In this document: piece by piece, positions 1 to 7,878 of the stretch
Position numbering within the stretch: position 1 is the first letter of the stretch
Layout: each line of letters opens with the position of its first letter
Assembly: GCA_913058195.1 (NCBI GenBank)
Contig: CAJXPP010000038.1
Coordinates: forward strand, 1-12,958
From: an uncultured Gammaproteobacteria bacterium
GTDB taxonomy: Bacteria > Pseudomonadota > Gammaproteobacteria > Nitrosococcales > Methylophagaceae
Length of the DNA: 12,958 nucleotides
Direction: 5' to 3'
Notes under the pieces: model-generated
Databases searched by the model: none
What the model was told of the DNA's origin: nothing
The model's input: only the letters and a program-made list of their open reading frames with translations
Translations under genes and position numbers: made by a program

Positions 1-46
1 TACACAGAGTAGATCGTCGGCAGCGTCAGATGTGTATAAGAGACAG
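1..46 (+). other. Nextera i5/read-1 adapter (non-genomic), left end
   Basis: Positions 14-46 match the Illumina Nextera read-1 transposase adapter, ending in the 19-base Tn5 mosaic end AGATGTGTATAAGAGACAG at 28-46. Positions 6-13 (AGAGTAGA) fit an 8-base i5 index, and 1-5 (TACAC) fit the end of the P5 primer. This is library DNA, not part of the organism. Genomic sequence starts at about 47. Confidence 0.97.
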
Positions 47-128
47 ATATAAACCCATAGTCTTTGATAAACACGCTCTTAGATTGCAACTTATAAAGTT
101 TGTTGGTAAGTTAAATCACTTACATTTA

Positions 129-134
129 TATAAT
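129..134 (+). promoter_or_regulatory. Candidate -10 box for the AAA+ ATPase gene
   Basis: A perfect TATAAT lies 29 bases upstream of the GTG start at 164. No good -35 hexamer lies at the usual 16-18 base spacing; the nearest TTG-type hexamer, TTGGTA at 103-108, is 20 bases away. The box may be real, but in AT-rich DNA it may also be chance. Confidence 0.35.
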
Positions 135-163
135 GACTAATATTAATTAAAAGAGGATTTACC

Positions 164-1783
164 GTGTCTTTTGTTGTTTCTCACGATTTTATTAAACTGA
201 CCACACATATCGAATTAAAAGCATATCGAGATAAGGTGGAACGTGATGAGAATAATCCTAGAAGCTATCTAGCATCTACAGATATTGAAGTTGAATCTCG
301 GCAGTTATCACTTGATGCGTTAAAAGAGATGTCTGATGTTGCTAGAACTTTAGGTGATGATAAATCAACAAGTGCACTTAATGCGATTTTTCTGGCTAGG
401 GATGGTCAGTTTGATACTGTTATTCCTAATTTCAATGCATTCTCATCGGTGCTCGAAGCTTATTTAAAAGATAAGTTGATTGATGGCTGGCTTTATTTTA
501 AGAAGCAAGATGACAAGTTATATCCCGTACTAGTCACCCATATTAGTTATAAAACAGGCACAGAGCATATTTCAGAGTCTACATTGCTGCATGTCTGTCA
601 TGTTTCACCGAATCCAGACCAAGGCTATTATGGTTTTCAGCATGATTATGTTTCATTTTATCCGGGAGATGTGGTTCAAAAACGAATTGCTGATGCACTT
701 GAACTAAAAGGGGTATTCAAAGAAACACCCGAGCTTAAAACTGAATATGAACTAAGTTATGAACGGTATCATCAGCTAATTAAAGATCAATTTTCAGAAC
801 AATTTGTAGCTAAAGGCAATATCTATAAAAGTAAAGATGATCGCGTACCAAATGGCTCTTTTATTGATGTTAAAGTCATTAATGATATGTCTGCTACAGA
901 TGTTAAAACGCATGAGCAGTTTAGAGAGTCCTGCCTAATTGATGGCTCTGAGAAATTACTCGCCTTGCCTGAATGGTCGCTAGTGCGCGTATTCAATTTA
1001 AACACACATGATTATATCTGGCTTCACGCTGATTATTTAGCACCTTATGAATATGATAAGACATTGAAAGATAAATTGATTTTACCTAAGAGTCACCGTG
1101 ACTTACTTGATGTGCTGACCACCAATGTTGAAGCCTTTAGCGGTGATATTATTGATGGTAAAACAGCAGGAAACGTCATCTTATGCAAAGGTATTCCTGG
1201 TGTGGGCAAGACATTAACCGCAGAGGTATATTCTGAAATTATTGAACGGCCATTATATTTACTTCATTCAGGTTCGTTGGGTACGACAGCCAAAGAGATT
1301 GAAGAAAATCTAAGAATCGTATTTTCACGTAGTGAACGGTGGGGGTGCGTATTGTTGCTCGATGAAGCTGATGTATTTATCGTAAGAAGAAACGATAATA
1401 TTGAACAAAATGCCATTGTTGCTGAGTTTTTACGCACGATGGAATATTTTAATGGTTTGTTATTTATGACGACCAATCGCCCTAATGATATTGATGAAGC
1501 CATTATTTCTCGTTGTGCAGCGATCATAAACTACGAAGCACCCACAAAAGGGGATGCTTCTAAAATTTGGCAAGTGATTGCCACACAATATGGCTACACC
1601 TTGTCAGAAAGCTTGTTGCTACAACTATTAGACACTTTTGAAGGCATAACACCTCGCGATATTAAAATGCTGTTAAGACTAGCATTACGCGTATCAGCAG
1701 ATAAGAGCACTGAACCTGATATGGACACCTTTCGTCAATGTGCCATGTTTCGGGCAATAAGAATGGTTGAAAGTGAGGTTTAA
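164..1783 (+). CDS. AAA+ ATPase with uncharacterised N-terminal region
   Basis: A 539-residue protein starting at GTG, chosen because AGAGGA sits six bases upstream. Residues 1 to about 300 match no domain I recognise and are rich in charged and aromatic residues. Residues 320-539 form an AAA+ module: Walker A GIPGVGKT (343-350), Walker B VLLLDEAD (396-403, with D400 and E401), sensor-1 TTN (436-438), a likely arginine finger R450 in the ISR motif, and a sensor-2-like R498 in PRDIKML. From memory, stretches such as RPLYLL..GSLG and WGCVLLLDEADVF followed by EFLRTMEYFNGLLFMTTNRP resemble an AAA family common in filamentous fungi. There is no signal peptide or membrane segment, so it should be cytosolic. 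The module should hydrolyse ATP to remodel a protein or nucleic-acid partner, but the target is unknown. It appears to be a single-gene unit; its upstream neighbour is cut off by the adapter. Confidence 0.85.
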   Translation: MSFVVSHDFIKLTTHIELKAYRDKVERDENNPRSYLASTDIEVESRQLSLDALKEMSDVARTLGDDKSTSALNAIFLARDGQFDTVIPNFNAFSSVLEAYLKDKLIDGWLYFKKQDDKLYPVLVTHISYKTGTEHISESTLLHVCHVSPNPDQGYYGFQHDYVSFYPGDVVQKRIADALELKGVFKETPELKTEYELSYERYHQLIKDQFSEQFVAKGNIYKSKDDRVPNGSFIDVKVINDMSATDVKTHEQFRESCLIDGSEKLLALPEWSLVRVFNLNTHDYIWLHADYLAPYEYDKTLKDKLILPKSHRDLLDVLTTNVEAFSGDIIDGKTAGNVILCKGIPGVGKTLTAEVYSEIIERPLYLLHSGSLGTTAKEIEENLRIVFSRSERWGCVLLLDEADVFIVRRNDNIEQNAIVAEFLRTMEYFNGLLFMTTNRPNDIDEAIISRCAAIINYEAPTKGDASKIWQVIATQYGYTLSESLLLQLLDTFEGITPRDIKMLLRLALRVSADKSTEPDMDTFRQCAMFRAIRMVESEV

Positions 1784-1865
1784 ATTAGATTTGAAAAATA
1801 TATAAGCTTAAAATGAATCGAATCTAACCGTTTCGGTGGGCATAATAAATATGAGCACCCTTGTA

Positions 1866-1893
1866 TTGCTGACGGAACACTCTTAATTATATT
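1866..1893 (+). promoter_or_regulatory. Candidate promoter for recJ
   Basis: TTGCTG (1866-1871) and TATATT (1888-1893) are 16 bases apart, about 70 bases upstream of the recJ ATG. The -10 matches five of six consensus bases, the -35 only the TTG part. The rest of the 181-base gap between the ATPase gene and recJ shows no clear terminator. Confidence 0.35.
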
Positions 1894-1964
1894 CAGACAG
1901 GTAAAAAAGAGGGAGTGATCTGCTTTTATCTCTTATCTGAAGATGGTTTAAACATTAGGAAATC

Positions 1965-3698
1965 ATGACTGAAAAAATAGTACAACGTGATCATAGTGGT
2001 TGGGAAAAGCTACCTACAAGCTGGCCTGCATCTTTACGTCGGGTACTTGCTGCACGAGGTATTCAAGCTGAATCTGATTTAACTTATGCACTAGCTGATT
2101 TACCCAAGCCTGATTTGATGATGGGTATGGATGAGGCAAGTCAATTATTGGCTCAAGCTGTTTCTGAGCAGTGGCGTATTATGATTGTGGCGGATTTTGA
2201 TACCGATGGTGCGACGAGTTGTGCGGTGGCTCTTCGTGGTTTACGCATGCTGGGTGCCAAGTATCTTGATTATATTGTGCCTAATCGCTTTGTGCATGGT
2301 TATGGCTTAACGCCGGAGTTATTAGCTGAAATTCCAGCAGATAATCAGCCTGATTTATTGGTGACGGTTGATAATGGTATTGCCAGCATTCAGGGTGTGG
2401 CAGCGGCACATGATCGTGGCATGAAAGTATTAGTAACTGATCATCATTTACCCGGCGATAAATTGCCTGATGCCGATGCAATTATTAATCCTAACCAACG
2501 TGGTGATAAATTCCCTAGTAAAAATATGGCCGGTGTAGGCGTGTGTTTTTATTTGTTATTAGCGTTGCGTCAGCAATTAAGAACGCAAGGCTGGTTTGAG
2601 CAACAACAGATTAGTGAGCCTAAATTACAAACACTGCTTGATCTGGTTGCTTTGGGTACGGTGGCTGATGTTGTACCTTTAGATAAGCTCAATAGAACCT
2701 TAGTGAATCTAGGTTTGGCTCGTATCCGTGCTGGACGAGCTTGTGCGGGCATTAATGCCTTGATTCAAGTAGCTGGACGCGAGTTTAGAAACTTAGCATC
2801 ACAAGATATGGGTTTTTCTATTGCACCAAGACTTAATGCTGCTGGTCGCCTAGAAGATATGGGCATGGGAATTGAAGCCTTGTTAATGGATGATATGACT
2901 CAGGCCTTGTCTGCAGCACATACTTTGGATGATATTAATAAGCAACGACGTGGTGTTGAACAAGAAATGCAAGCTCAAGCCTTAACCATGTTAGATCGTA
3001 TTTCATTACAAGATGAGCAGGCTGCTTTGGGTTATTGTTTGTTTGATCCTGATTGGCATCAGGGGGTGATTGGTTTATTAGCATCACGAATTAAAGAGAA
3101 ACAACACCGGCCTGTGATTGCTTTTGCTCCAGGAAATGAGGGTGAAGTTAAAGGTTCAGCCCGTTCAATCCCTGGTATTCATATTCGAGATGTTTTAGCC
3201 TTAGTAGCAAGCCAAGCACCAGCAGGCATGTTAACGCGCTTTGGTGGCCATGCTATGGCGGCAGGTTTAACCTTGGATGCAGAAGACTTACCATTGTTTG
3301 AACGCTTATTCTTAGATGCATTAAAGCAGACGGTCGACCCCGCTGTGTTACAGCAAGAGATTATTAGTGATGGTGAGTTAGAGGCAGATGAAATCTCATT
3401 ACCTTTAGCAGAACTATTACCGACAGCAGCACCATGGGGACAGGGCTTTTCTGAACCTTTATTTCACGGCACATTTGTGGTTGATACTGTGCGAAGTGTA
3501 GGCCAGCAGCAGGATCATTTACGTTTAATGCTGGGTTTGGAAAATAATCAACAAATTACCGCGATGGCATTTAGACACTATCAACCTGACTGGCTTAAAC
3601 AAGGCGATAAGGTGACCGTGTGTTACCGTCTTGCCGTGAATGAGTTTAGACAGCAACGCTCAGTACAAATGATAGTAGATACTTTATTGCCTGCTTAA
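1965..3698 (+). CDS. recJ: Single-stranded-DNA-specific exonuclease RecJ
   Basis: A 577-residue protein, the same length as E. coli RecJ. It is a cytosolic 5'-to-3' exonuclease on single-stranded DNA, acting in RecFOR recombination, mismatch repair and stalled-fork processing. DHH-family motifs are all visible: VADFDTDG (75-82, metal-binding aspartates 77, 79 and 81), TVDNGI (134-139, D136), TDHH (158-161) and the TVADVVPLD block (232-240). The DHHA1 domain follows, about 355-445, with RFGGHAMAAG (425-434) carrying the GGHA signature. The C-terminal 100 residues should be the OB-type DNA-binding domain. AGGA lies four bases before the ATG. In E. coli recJ follows dsbC; here the upstream gene is an AAA+ ATPase, so that context is not kept. 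The stop codon overlaps that of the convergent kinase gene. Confidence 0.97.
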   Translation: MTEKIVQRDHSGWEKLPTSWPASLRRVLAARGIQAESDLTYALADLPKPDLMMGMDEASQLLAQAVSEQWRIMIVADFDTDGATSCAVALRGLRMLGAKYLDYIVPNRFVHGYGLTPELLAEIPADNQPDLLVTVDNGIASIQGVAAAHDRGMKVLVTDHHLPGDKLPDADAIINPNQRGDKFPSKNMAGVGVCFYLLLALRQQLRTQGWFEQQQISEPKLQTLLDLVALGTVADVVPLDKLNRTLVNLGLARIRAGRACAGINALIQVAGREFRNLASQDMGFSIAPRLNAAGRLEDMGMGIEALLMDDMTQALSAAHTLDDINKQRRGVEQEMQAQALTMLDRISLQDEQAALGYCLFDPDWHQGVIGLLASRIKEKQHRPVIAFAPGNEGEVKGSARSIPGIHIRDVLALVASQAPAGMLTRFGGHAMAAGLTLDAEDLPLFERLFLDALKQTVDPAVLQQEIISDGELEADEISLPLAELLPTAAPWGQGFSEPLFHGTFVVDTVRSVGQQQDHLRLMLGLENNQQITAMAFRHYQPDWLKQGDKVTVCYRLAVNEFRQQRSVQMIVDTLLPA

Positions 3699-4648
3699 AT
3701 ATCTAATGTTTCAATCGTTACTTGTTGTCTAAAACTGGCTAATTCATCATTCGAAAACAATTCTGTGCCGGGGTGCATAACGGTGCCTGCACCACAGGCA
3801 ATGCCATAACGCAGAGCCTCTTCAGGCGATTTACCAAGACTAAACCCTGCAACAAGACCTGCCACCATTGAATCGCCAGCGCCTACGGTATTGTTTACCG
3901 GCACTTTAAGCGCTCGGGCATAATAACTATTGTTAGGGCTAACGAGAACGGCGCCTTGCTCACCTAAAGACACACAAACATGGGTGACACCCTGTTGTTG
4001 TATTTTCCGTGCGTGTACGGCTACATCTGTAAGCTCGGATAAAGAATGACCGAGAATGGTTTCTAGTTCATAACGATTAGGTTTAATTAAGAATGGCTTG
4101 GCGTTAATAGCGTGTTTAAGCACTTCACCATGAGTATCAATAACGGCTCTGCCGCCAGCGTGATTAATTTGTGTGACTAATTCAGCATATAAACTCTGGG
4201 GTATATTCGGTTGGCAAGAGCCTGTAATAATGCCAAAGCCCTGAGCCGTCTGTTCAACAAAATCAGTAATCACTTTTTGAAGTTGTTGTGGCGGAATCGG
4301 TGTTCCAGCATCTGTGATTTGATATTGTGTTTGGCTATCTAATTCAATAATAGTGCTATTAATTCGAGTTTCACCCGATACACTTTCATAGAAAATATTT
4401 TCGAGCTGAGGTTTTAAAAGTACTTGCAGTAGCTTTCCGGTATTACCAGCAATAACACAAAAGGTATGAGCATCGATTTTCATACGGTGGAATGAACGAC
4501 CAATATTAATGCCGTTACCACCGGGGTCTTTACGGGTTAAATCAGAGCGAGACTTCTGATCGGCCAGCATTTTATCAACATGATAGGTCACATCAATAGC
4601 TGGGTTGAGACACAATGTCGTTATGGTATTCAAATTAGTTTCAGTCAT
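3695..4648 (-). CDS. PfkB-family sugar-phosphate kinase (phosphofructokinase-like)
   Basis: A 317-residue ribokinase/PfkB-family kinase that should transfer phosphate from ATP to a phosphorylated hexose. The start at 4648 is preferred over an in-frame ATG 39 bases upstream because GAGGAG lies seven bases before it and the family's usual N-terminus (TITTLCLNPAIDVTY) begins just inside. The first signature GGNGIN is at 43-48 and the second, VGAGDS, at 255-260, with D259 the expected catalytic base. The C-terminal half closely follows E. coli PfkB, for example VIDTHGEVL, IKPNRYEL and the GAGDS region. Substrate cannot be fixed from sequence: fructose-6-phosphate (PfkB), fructose-1-phosphate (FruK) or tagatose-6-phosphate (LacC) are all possible, and no PTS or sugar-uptake gene is adjacent to decide. 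The gene appears to stand alone, divergent from ldhA. Confidence 0.9.
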   Translation of the reverse strand: MTETNLNTITTLCLNPAIDVTYHVDKMLADQKSRSDLTRKDPGGNGINIGRSFHRMKIDAHTFCVIAGNTGKLLQVLLKPQLENIFYESVSGETRINSTIIELDSQTQYQITDAGTPIPPQQLQKVITDFVEQTAQGFGIITGSCQPNIPQSLYAELVTQINHAGGRAVIDTHGEVLKHAINAKPFLIKPNRYELETILGHSLSELTDVAVHARKIQQQGVTHVCVSLGEQGAVLVSPNNSYYARALKVPVNNTVGAGDSMVAGLVAGFSLGKSPEEALRYGIACGAGTVMHPGTELFSNDELASFRQQVTIETLDI

Positions 4649-4744
4649 CGGCACACTCCTCAGATAAATATACCGTAAAATATGCAAGTGTAGAAAGCTG
4701 TTTGCATGAGCAGGTAGCTTTAATTAAGTAAAAAGTGATTGTAT
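4649..4744. promoter_or_regulatory. Divergent pfkB-like/ldhA control region with nested inverted repeats
   Basis: This 96-base gap must hold the promoters of both divergent genes. For the kinase a weak minus-strand candidate is TCTACA (4689-4694) and TATATT (4667-4672), 16 bases apart. ATGCAA (4682-4687) pairs with TTGCAT (4702-4707), and AAAGCT (4694-4699) pairs with AGCTTT (4716-4721); the two inverted repeats interleave. They could be operators, but each has only a six-base arm. I see no clear promoter for ldhA. Confidence 0.35.
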
Positions 4745-5746
4745 ATGTCTAATATTCGAGTAAGTGCCTTTAGTGCAAAATCCTATGACGAAGCATTTCT
4801 GACACAGGCAGCTAGCTCTGAACTGTGTTTTTGTTGTTATAACTTACCGCTTAGCCCAATGAGTGCTTCAATGGCAAATGGCGTCGAGATTGTCAGTGCT
4901 TTTGTAAATGATGACTTAAGTCAAGATACCTTAGAAATTTTGCATAAAGGCGGCACGCGTCTTATTGCTTTACGTTGTGCTGGTTACAATCAGGTTGATT
5001 TACAGGCGGCAAAAGAATTGGGCATTGCTATCACTAATGTACCAGCCTATTCACCCTATGCTGTGGCGGAATATGCTATTTCAATGATGTTGGCTTTAAG
5101 CCGAAAGTTACCACGAGCTTATAATCGTGTTCGTGATGGTAACTTCTCATTAGATGGTTTATTAGGTTTTGATTTTTATGGCAAAACAGTCGGCCTTATT
5201 GGTGGCGGAAAAATTGGTCGTTTAGTGGCAGAACGACTTAAAGCCTTTGGATGTACGATTGTTATTTATGACCCATACAATACAGAAGCTGTAACAGATA
5301 TGGGCTTTGAATCGGTTAGCCTCGATACCTTATTGGCTCAAAGTGACATCATTAGTTTGCATTGTCCTTTAACGGACGATACTCGTTATATTATTGATGA
5401 GGATGCAATAGCTAAAATGAAGCAAGGTGTGATGCTGATTAATACCAGCCGTGGTGCATTGATGGATACTAAGGCAGTACTTTCAGCACTTAAAAAGCAT
5501 AAAGTCGCTTATTTGGGTCTTGATGTATACGAACAAGAAGGCAGTTTGTTTTTTGAAGATCATTCTTCAGAAATTATTCAAGATGATGTGATTCAACGCT
5601 TAATAACCATGCCTAATGTGCTTGTGACTGGTCATCAGGCTTATTTTACTAAACAAGCATTAATGCATATTTCTGAAACGACAGTGACTAATATCCTAGA
5701 CTTTGTTGCAGGTAAAAAACTGATTAACCGCGTTGAAGCCCGCTAG
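4745..5746 (+). CDS. ldhA: D-lactate dehydrogenase (NAD-dependent, fermentative LdhA type)
   Basis: A 333-residue cytosolic D-2-hydroxyacid dehydrogenase closely resembling E. coli LdhA, which reduces pyruvate to D-lactate with NADH. Shared stretches include FVNDD, ALRCAG, VPAYSPYAVAEYAI, SLHCPLT, LFFEDHS and VTGHQAY. The NAD-binding loop is GLIGGGKIG (150-158). The catalytic triad is visible as R236 (in NTSRGAL), E263 (in DVYEQEG) and H297 (in TGHQA). ATG at 4745 is preferred to an in-frame TTG at 4739, since the N-terminus then aligns with the family; neither has a strong ribosome-binding site. The match to LdhA over the whole length makes other hydroxyacid dehydrogenases (glycerate, phosphoglycerate) less likely. 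dinG starts one base after its stop, so the two are probably cotranscribed. Confidence 0.94.
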   Translation: MSNIRVSAFSAKSYDEAFLTQAASSELCFCCYNLPLSPMSASMANGVEIVSAFVNDDLSQDTLEILHKGGTRLIALRCAGYNQVDLQAAKELGIAITNVPAYSPYAVAEYAISMMLALSRKLPRAYNRVRDGNFSLDGLLGFDFYGKTVGLIGGGKIGRLVAERLKAFGCTIVIYDPYNTEAVTDMGFESVSLDTLLAQSDIISLHCPLTDDTRYIIDEDAIAKMKQGVMLINTSRGALMDTKAVLSALKKHKVAYLGLDVYEQEGSLFFEDHSSEIIQDDVIQRLITMPNVLVTGHQAYFTKQALMHISETTVTNILDFVAGKKLINRVEAR

Positions 5747-5747
5747 A

Positions 5748-7820
5748 GTGATAAAACCTCTTTTTACAAGTATTGAGCAGGCAATGCCTGACTTTAAGTC
5801 TCGGCCTCAACAGGTGGAGATGAGTGAGTTTATTTTTAAAAAGCTACAGCAATCTGATCATCAGCGTATTGCTGTGGTTGAGGCGCCGACGGGTGTTGGT
5901 AAAACCTTAGCCTATCTGGCCGGTGCTATTGATATTGCATTAGAACAAAAGAAGATGCTGGTCATTAGTACGGCTACAGTTAACCTGCAACAGCAGTTAC
6001 TGCAAAAAGACTTACCTCAGTTTGCTCAAGCTACAGGCAAGGACATTAAGTTTATTCAAGCCAAGGGCCGACGCCGTTACCTTTGCCCCAGTAAGTTAAC
6101 TAACTTAGTTAATGGCGGTGTGCAGCAGGACTTAAGTTTTGATGTCGATGCTAAATATCAACAAGCTAAAAAGTTAACACGCGCAAAGGCCATATTTGAA
6201 CAATGGGATAAAGGTCAGTGGGATGGTGATCGAGATAGTCGAACGGATTCAATTGAACCGGCTGTATGGCATGATATATCGACGGATTCAGAAGGCTGTG
6301 CTGGTAAGAGTTGTTCAAAATATCTGCGTTGTCCTTATTACATTGTGCGTAAAGAAATGCAGACAGCACAAGTGATCATTGCCAATCACGACTTGGTATT
6401 AAGTGATGCAGACTTAGGAGGTGGTTTAGTCTTACCAAACCCTGAAGAAGTATTATTTATATTTGATGAAGCACATAATTTGCCACAAAAAGCATTGGAT
6501 CATGCCGCCAAGGCACTTAATTTTTCTCAACTTTATCAAACAACCGAAACAGCGGATAGCGTCTTAAAAAAGCTTATAAAAGCACTGGCACATCGTCAGC
6601 ATGATTTTGGCTTTATGCTAATGGAATTACGTCGAGATTTGCCAGCGGTTATTGTTTTATTACAGCAGATGGAAACATTATTGCAAAGTGATGATCTAGT
6701 GAAAGACGTGATGGCTGGGAAAATATCTGAGCCACGCATATATTGGCAAAGTCCTTTGGTTAAAGCATTGGTCACACCTTGCCAAGGCTTGCTTCAACGA
6801 GCAAACATAATTTATAAACACTATAAAGTGTTTGCTCAGTGGATTAAGGATGGCATTGAGACACAGCAAGTTCCTAATAGAGTAGCCGAGGTGTTATTGC
6901 CACAAATAGGCACGGTGCAAAATATCTTCGGCTATTTAATCGATTTTATGGGTTTGTTTCTGGATGAAGATAAACCAGACTTCCCACCTAATGTACGTTG
7001 GTTATCGCATGAGAAATTTGCTAAAACAACGACCTTAGTTATTAATTCTGGGCCAATGACCGCTGCTTATTTCTTGGAAAAGAGTTTATGGAATCGTGCT
7101 TATGGAGCGGTATTAACATCGGCAACATTACGTGGTCTGGGCTTATTTCAGCGTTTTCGTAGTGATTGCGGTTTAAAACGCTTTGATGAGAGTCACTTTT
7201 TAGCCGTTAAATCGCCATTTGATTATCAGCGCGCCACTTTGTCATTACCTGAAATGACAGCCCTACCTAATGAGAATATGCAGGATTGGCAGCAAGAAGT
7301 AGTGTCACAATTGAATAAAACAATTGATATTAAGGAAGCAACGTTAGTCTTGTTTACATCGAAAATGGTGATGGATTCAGTTTATCGACAGATTCCTTCT
7401 GCCTTGGCTGGTTTGATTCTTTTGCAAGGTGATTCACTATCACCTAAGAATATGATTATTGAGCATGTTAAACGGATAAGGCAGGGGCAGGGCAGTATTA
7501 TTTTCGGAATGGATCGCTTTGCAGAAGGGGTCGATTTGCCAGGAGAGTTATGTAGCCATGTGGTAATTACTAAATTACCTTTCCCAGTATTTACTCGTCC
7601 GATCGAACAAGCAAAACAGGAATGGATCCTACGCTCAGGAGGTCAACCCTTTGTGTCTTTATCTTTGCCTGCGGTAAGCATCAGATTGATACAGGCTTGT
7701 GGGCGATTATTGCGAAAAGAAACAGATTCTGGACGAATCACCATTTTAGATAGACGCTTATTGACTAAAGCCTATGGCAAGCAATTATTGAAACATTTGC
7801 CTGAATATAAAGTAATTTAA
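5748..7820 (+). CDS. dinG: ATP-dependent DNA helicase DinG (Fe-S, XPD-like)
   Basis: A superfamily-2 helicase of about 690 residues that unwinds DNA 5' to 3' and resolves R-loops and replication-transcription conflicts. Counting from the GTG at 5748: Walker A APTGVGKT (46-53), Walker B DEAH (240-243), and C113, C184, C189 and C195 for a 4Fe-4S cluster. The 5- and 6-residue spacing of the last three cysteines equals that of E. coli DinG C194, C199 and C205. C-terminal helicase motifs include TSATLRG, FGMDRFAEGVDLPG and QACGRLLR. The protein lacks the basic tail of E. coli DinG. The start is uncertain: GTG at 5748 is one base after the ldhA stop, TTG at 5733 would overlap ldhA by 14 bases, and none has a good ribosome-binding site. 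Translational coupling to ldhA is likely. A strong terminator follows. Confidence 0.94.
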   Translation: MIKPLFTSIEQAMPDFKSRPQQVEMSEFIFKKLQQSDHQRIAVVEAPTGVGKTLAYLAGAIDIALEQKKMLVISTATVNLQQQLLQKDLPQFAQATGKDIKFIQAKGRRRYLCPSKLTNLVNGGVQQDLSFDVDAKYQQAKKLTRAKAIFEQWDKGQWDGDRDSRTDSIEPAVWHDISTDSEGCAGKSCSKYLRCPYYIVRKEMQTAQVIIANHDLVLSDADLGGGLVLPNPEEVLFIFDEAHNLPQKALDHAAKALNFSQLYQTTETADSVLKKLIKALAHRQHDFGFMLMELRRDLPAVIVLLQQMETLLQSDDLVKDVMAGKISEPRIYWQSPLVKALVTPCQGLLQRANIIYKHYKVFAQWIKDGIETQQVPNRVAEVLLPQIGTVQNIFGYLIDFMGLFLDEDKPDFPPNVRWLSHEKFAKTTTLVINSGPMTAAYFLEKSLWNRAYGAVLTSATLRGLGLFQRFRSDCGLKRFDESHFLAVKSPFDYQRATLSLPEMTALPNENMQDWQQEVVSQLNKTIDIKEATLVLFTSKMVMDSVYRQIPSALAGLILLQGDSLSPKNMIIEHVKRIRQGQGSIIFGMDRFAEGVDLPGELCSHVVITKLPFPVFTRPIEQAKQEWILRSGGQPFVSLSLPAVSIRLIQACGRLLRKETDSGRITILDRRLLTKAYGKQLLKHLPEYKVI

Positions 7821-7824
7821 TACA

Positions 7825-7854
7825 AAAAAGCCTTATCAAGTGATAAGGCTTTTT
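7825..7854. terminator. Bidirectional intrinsic terminator between dinG and ppiC
   Basis: A perfect 13-base stem, AAAAAGCCTTATC (7825-7837) and GATAAGGCTTTTT (7842-7854), with the four-base loop AAGT. The A and T runs on either side give a U-tract in both directions, so it can end dinG on the plus strand and ppiC on the minus strand. It begins four bases after the dinG stop. Confidence 0.88.
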
Positions 7855-7878
7855 AATCAGAATTTAAAACTATAAAGC

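Noticed and set aside
1827..1859. Possible terminator after the AAA+ ATPase gene (ACCG-TTT-CGGT and GGTG...CACC)
   Set aside because: Stems are only four base pairs and no T run follows.
1851..1886. Eleven-codon frame (MSTLVLLTEHS) upstream of recJ as a leader peptide
   Set aside because: It has no ribosome-binding site, no regulatory codon run, and no terminator or alternative hairpin that would suggest attenuation.
4649..4687. Longer N-terminus of the PfkB-like kinase starting at 4687
   Set aside because: The extra 13 residues precede the family's normal N-terminus, and the GAGGAG ribosome-binding site fits the start at 4648.
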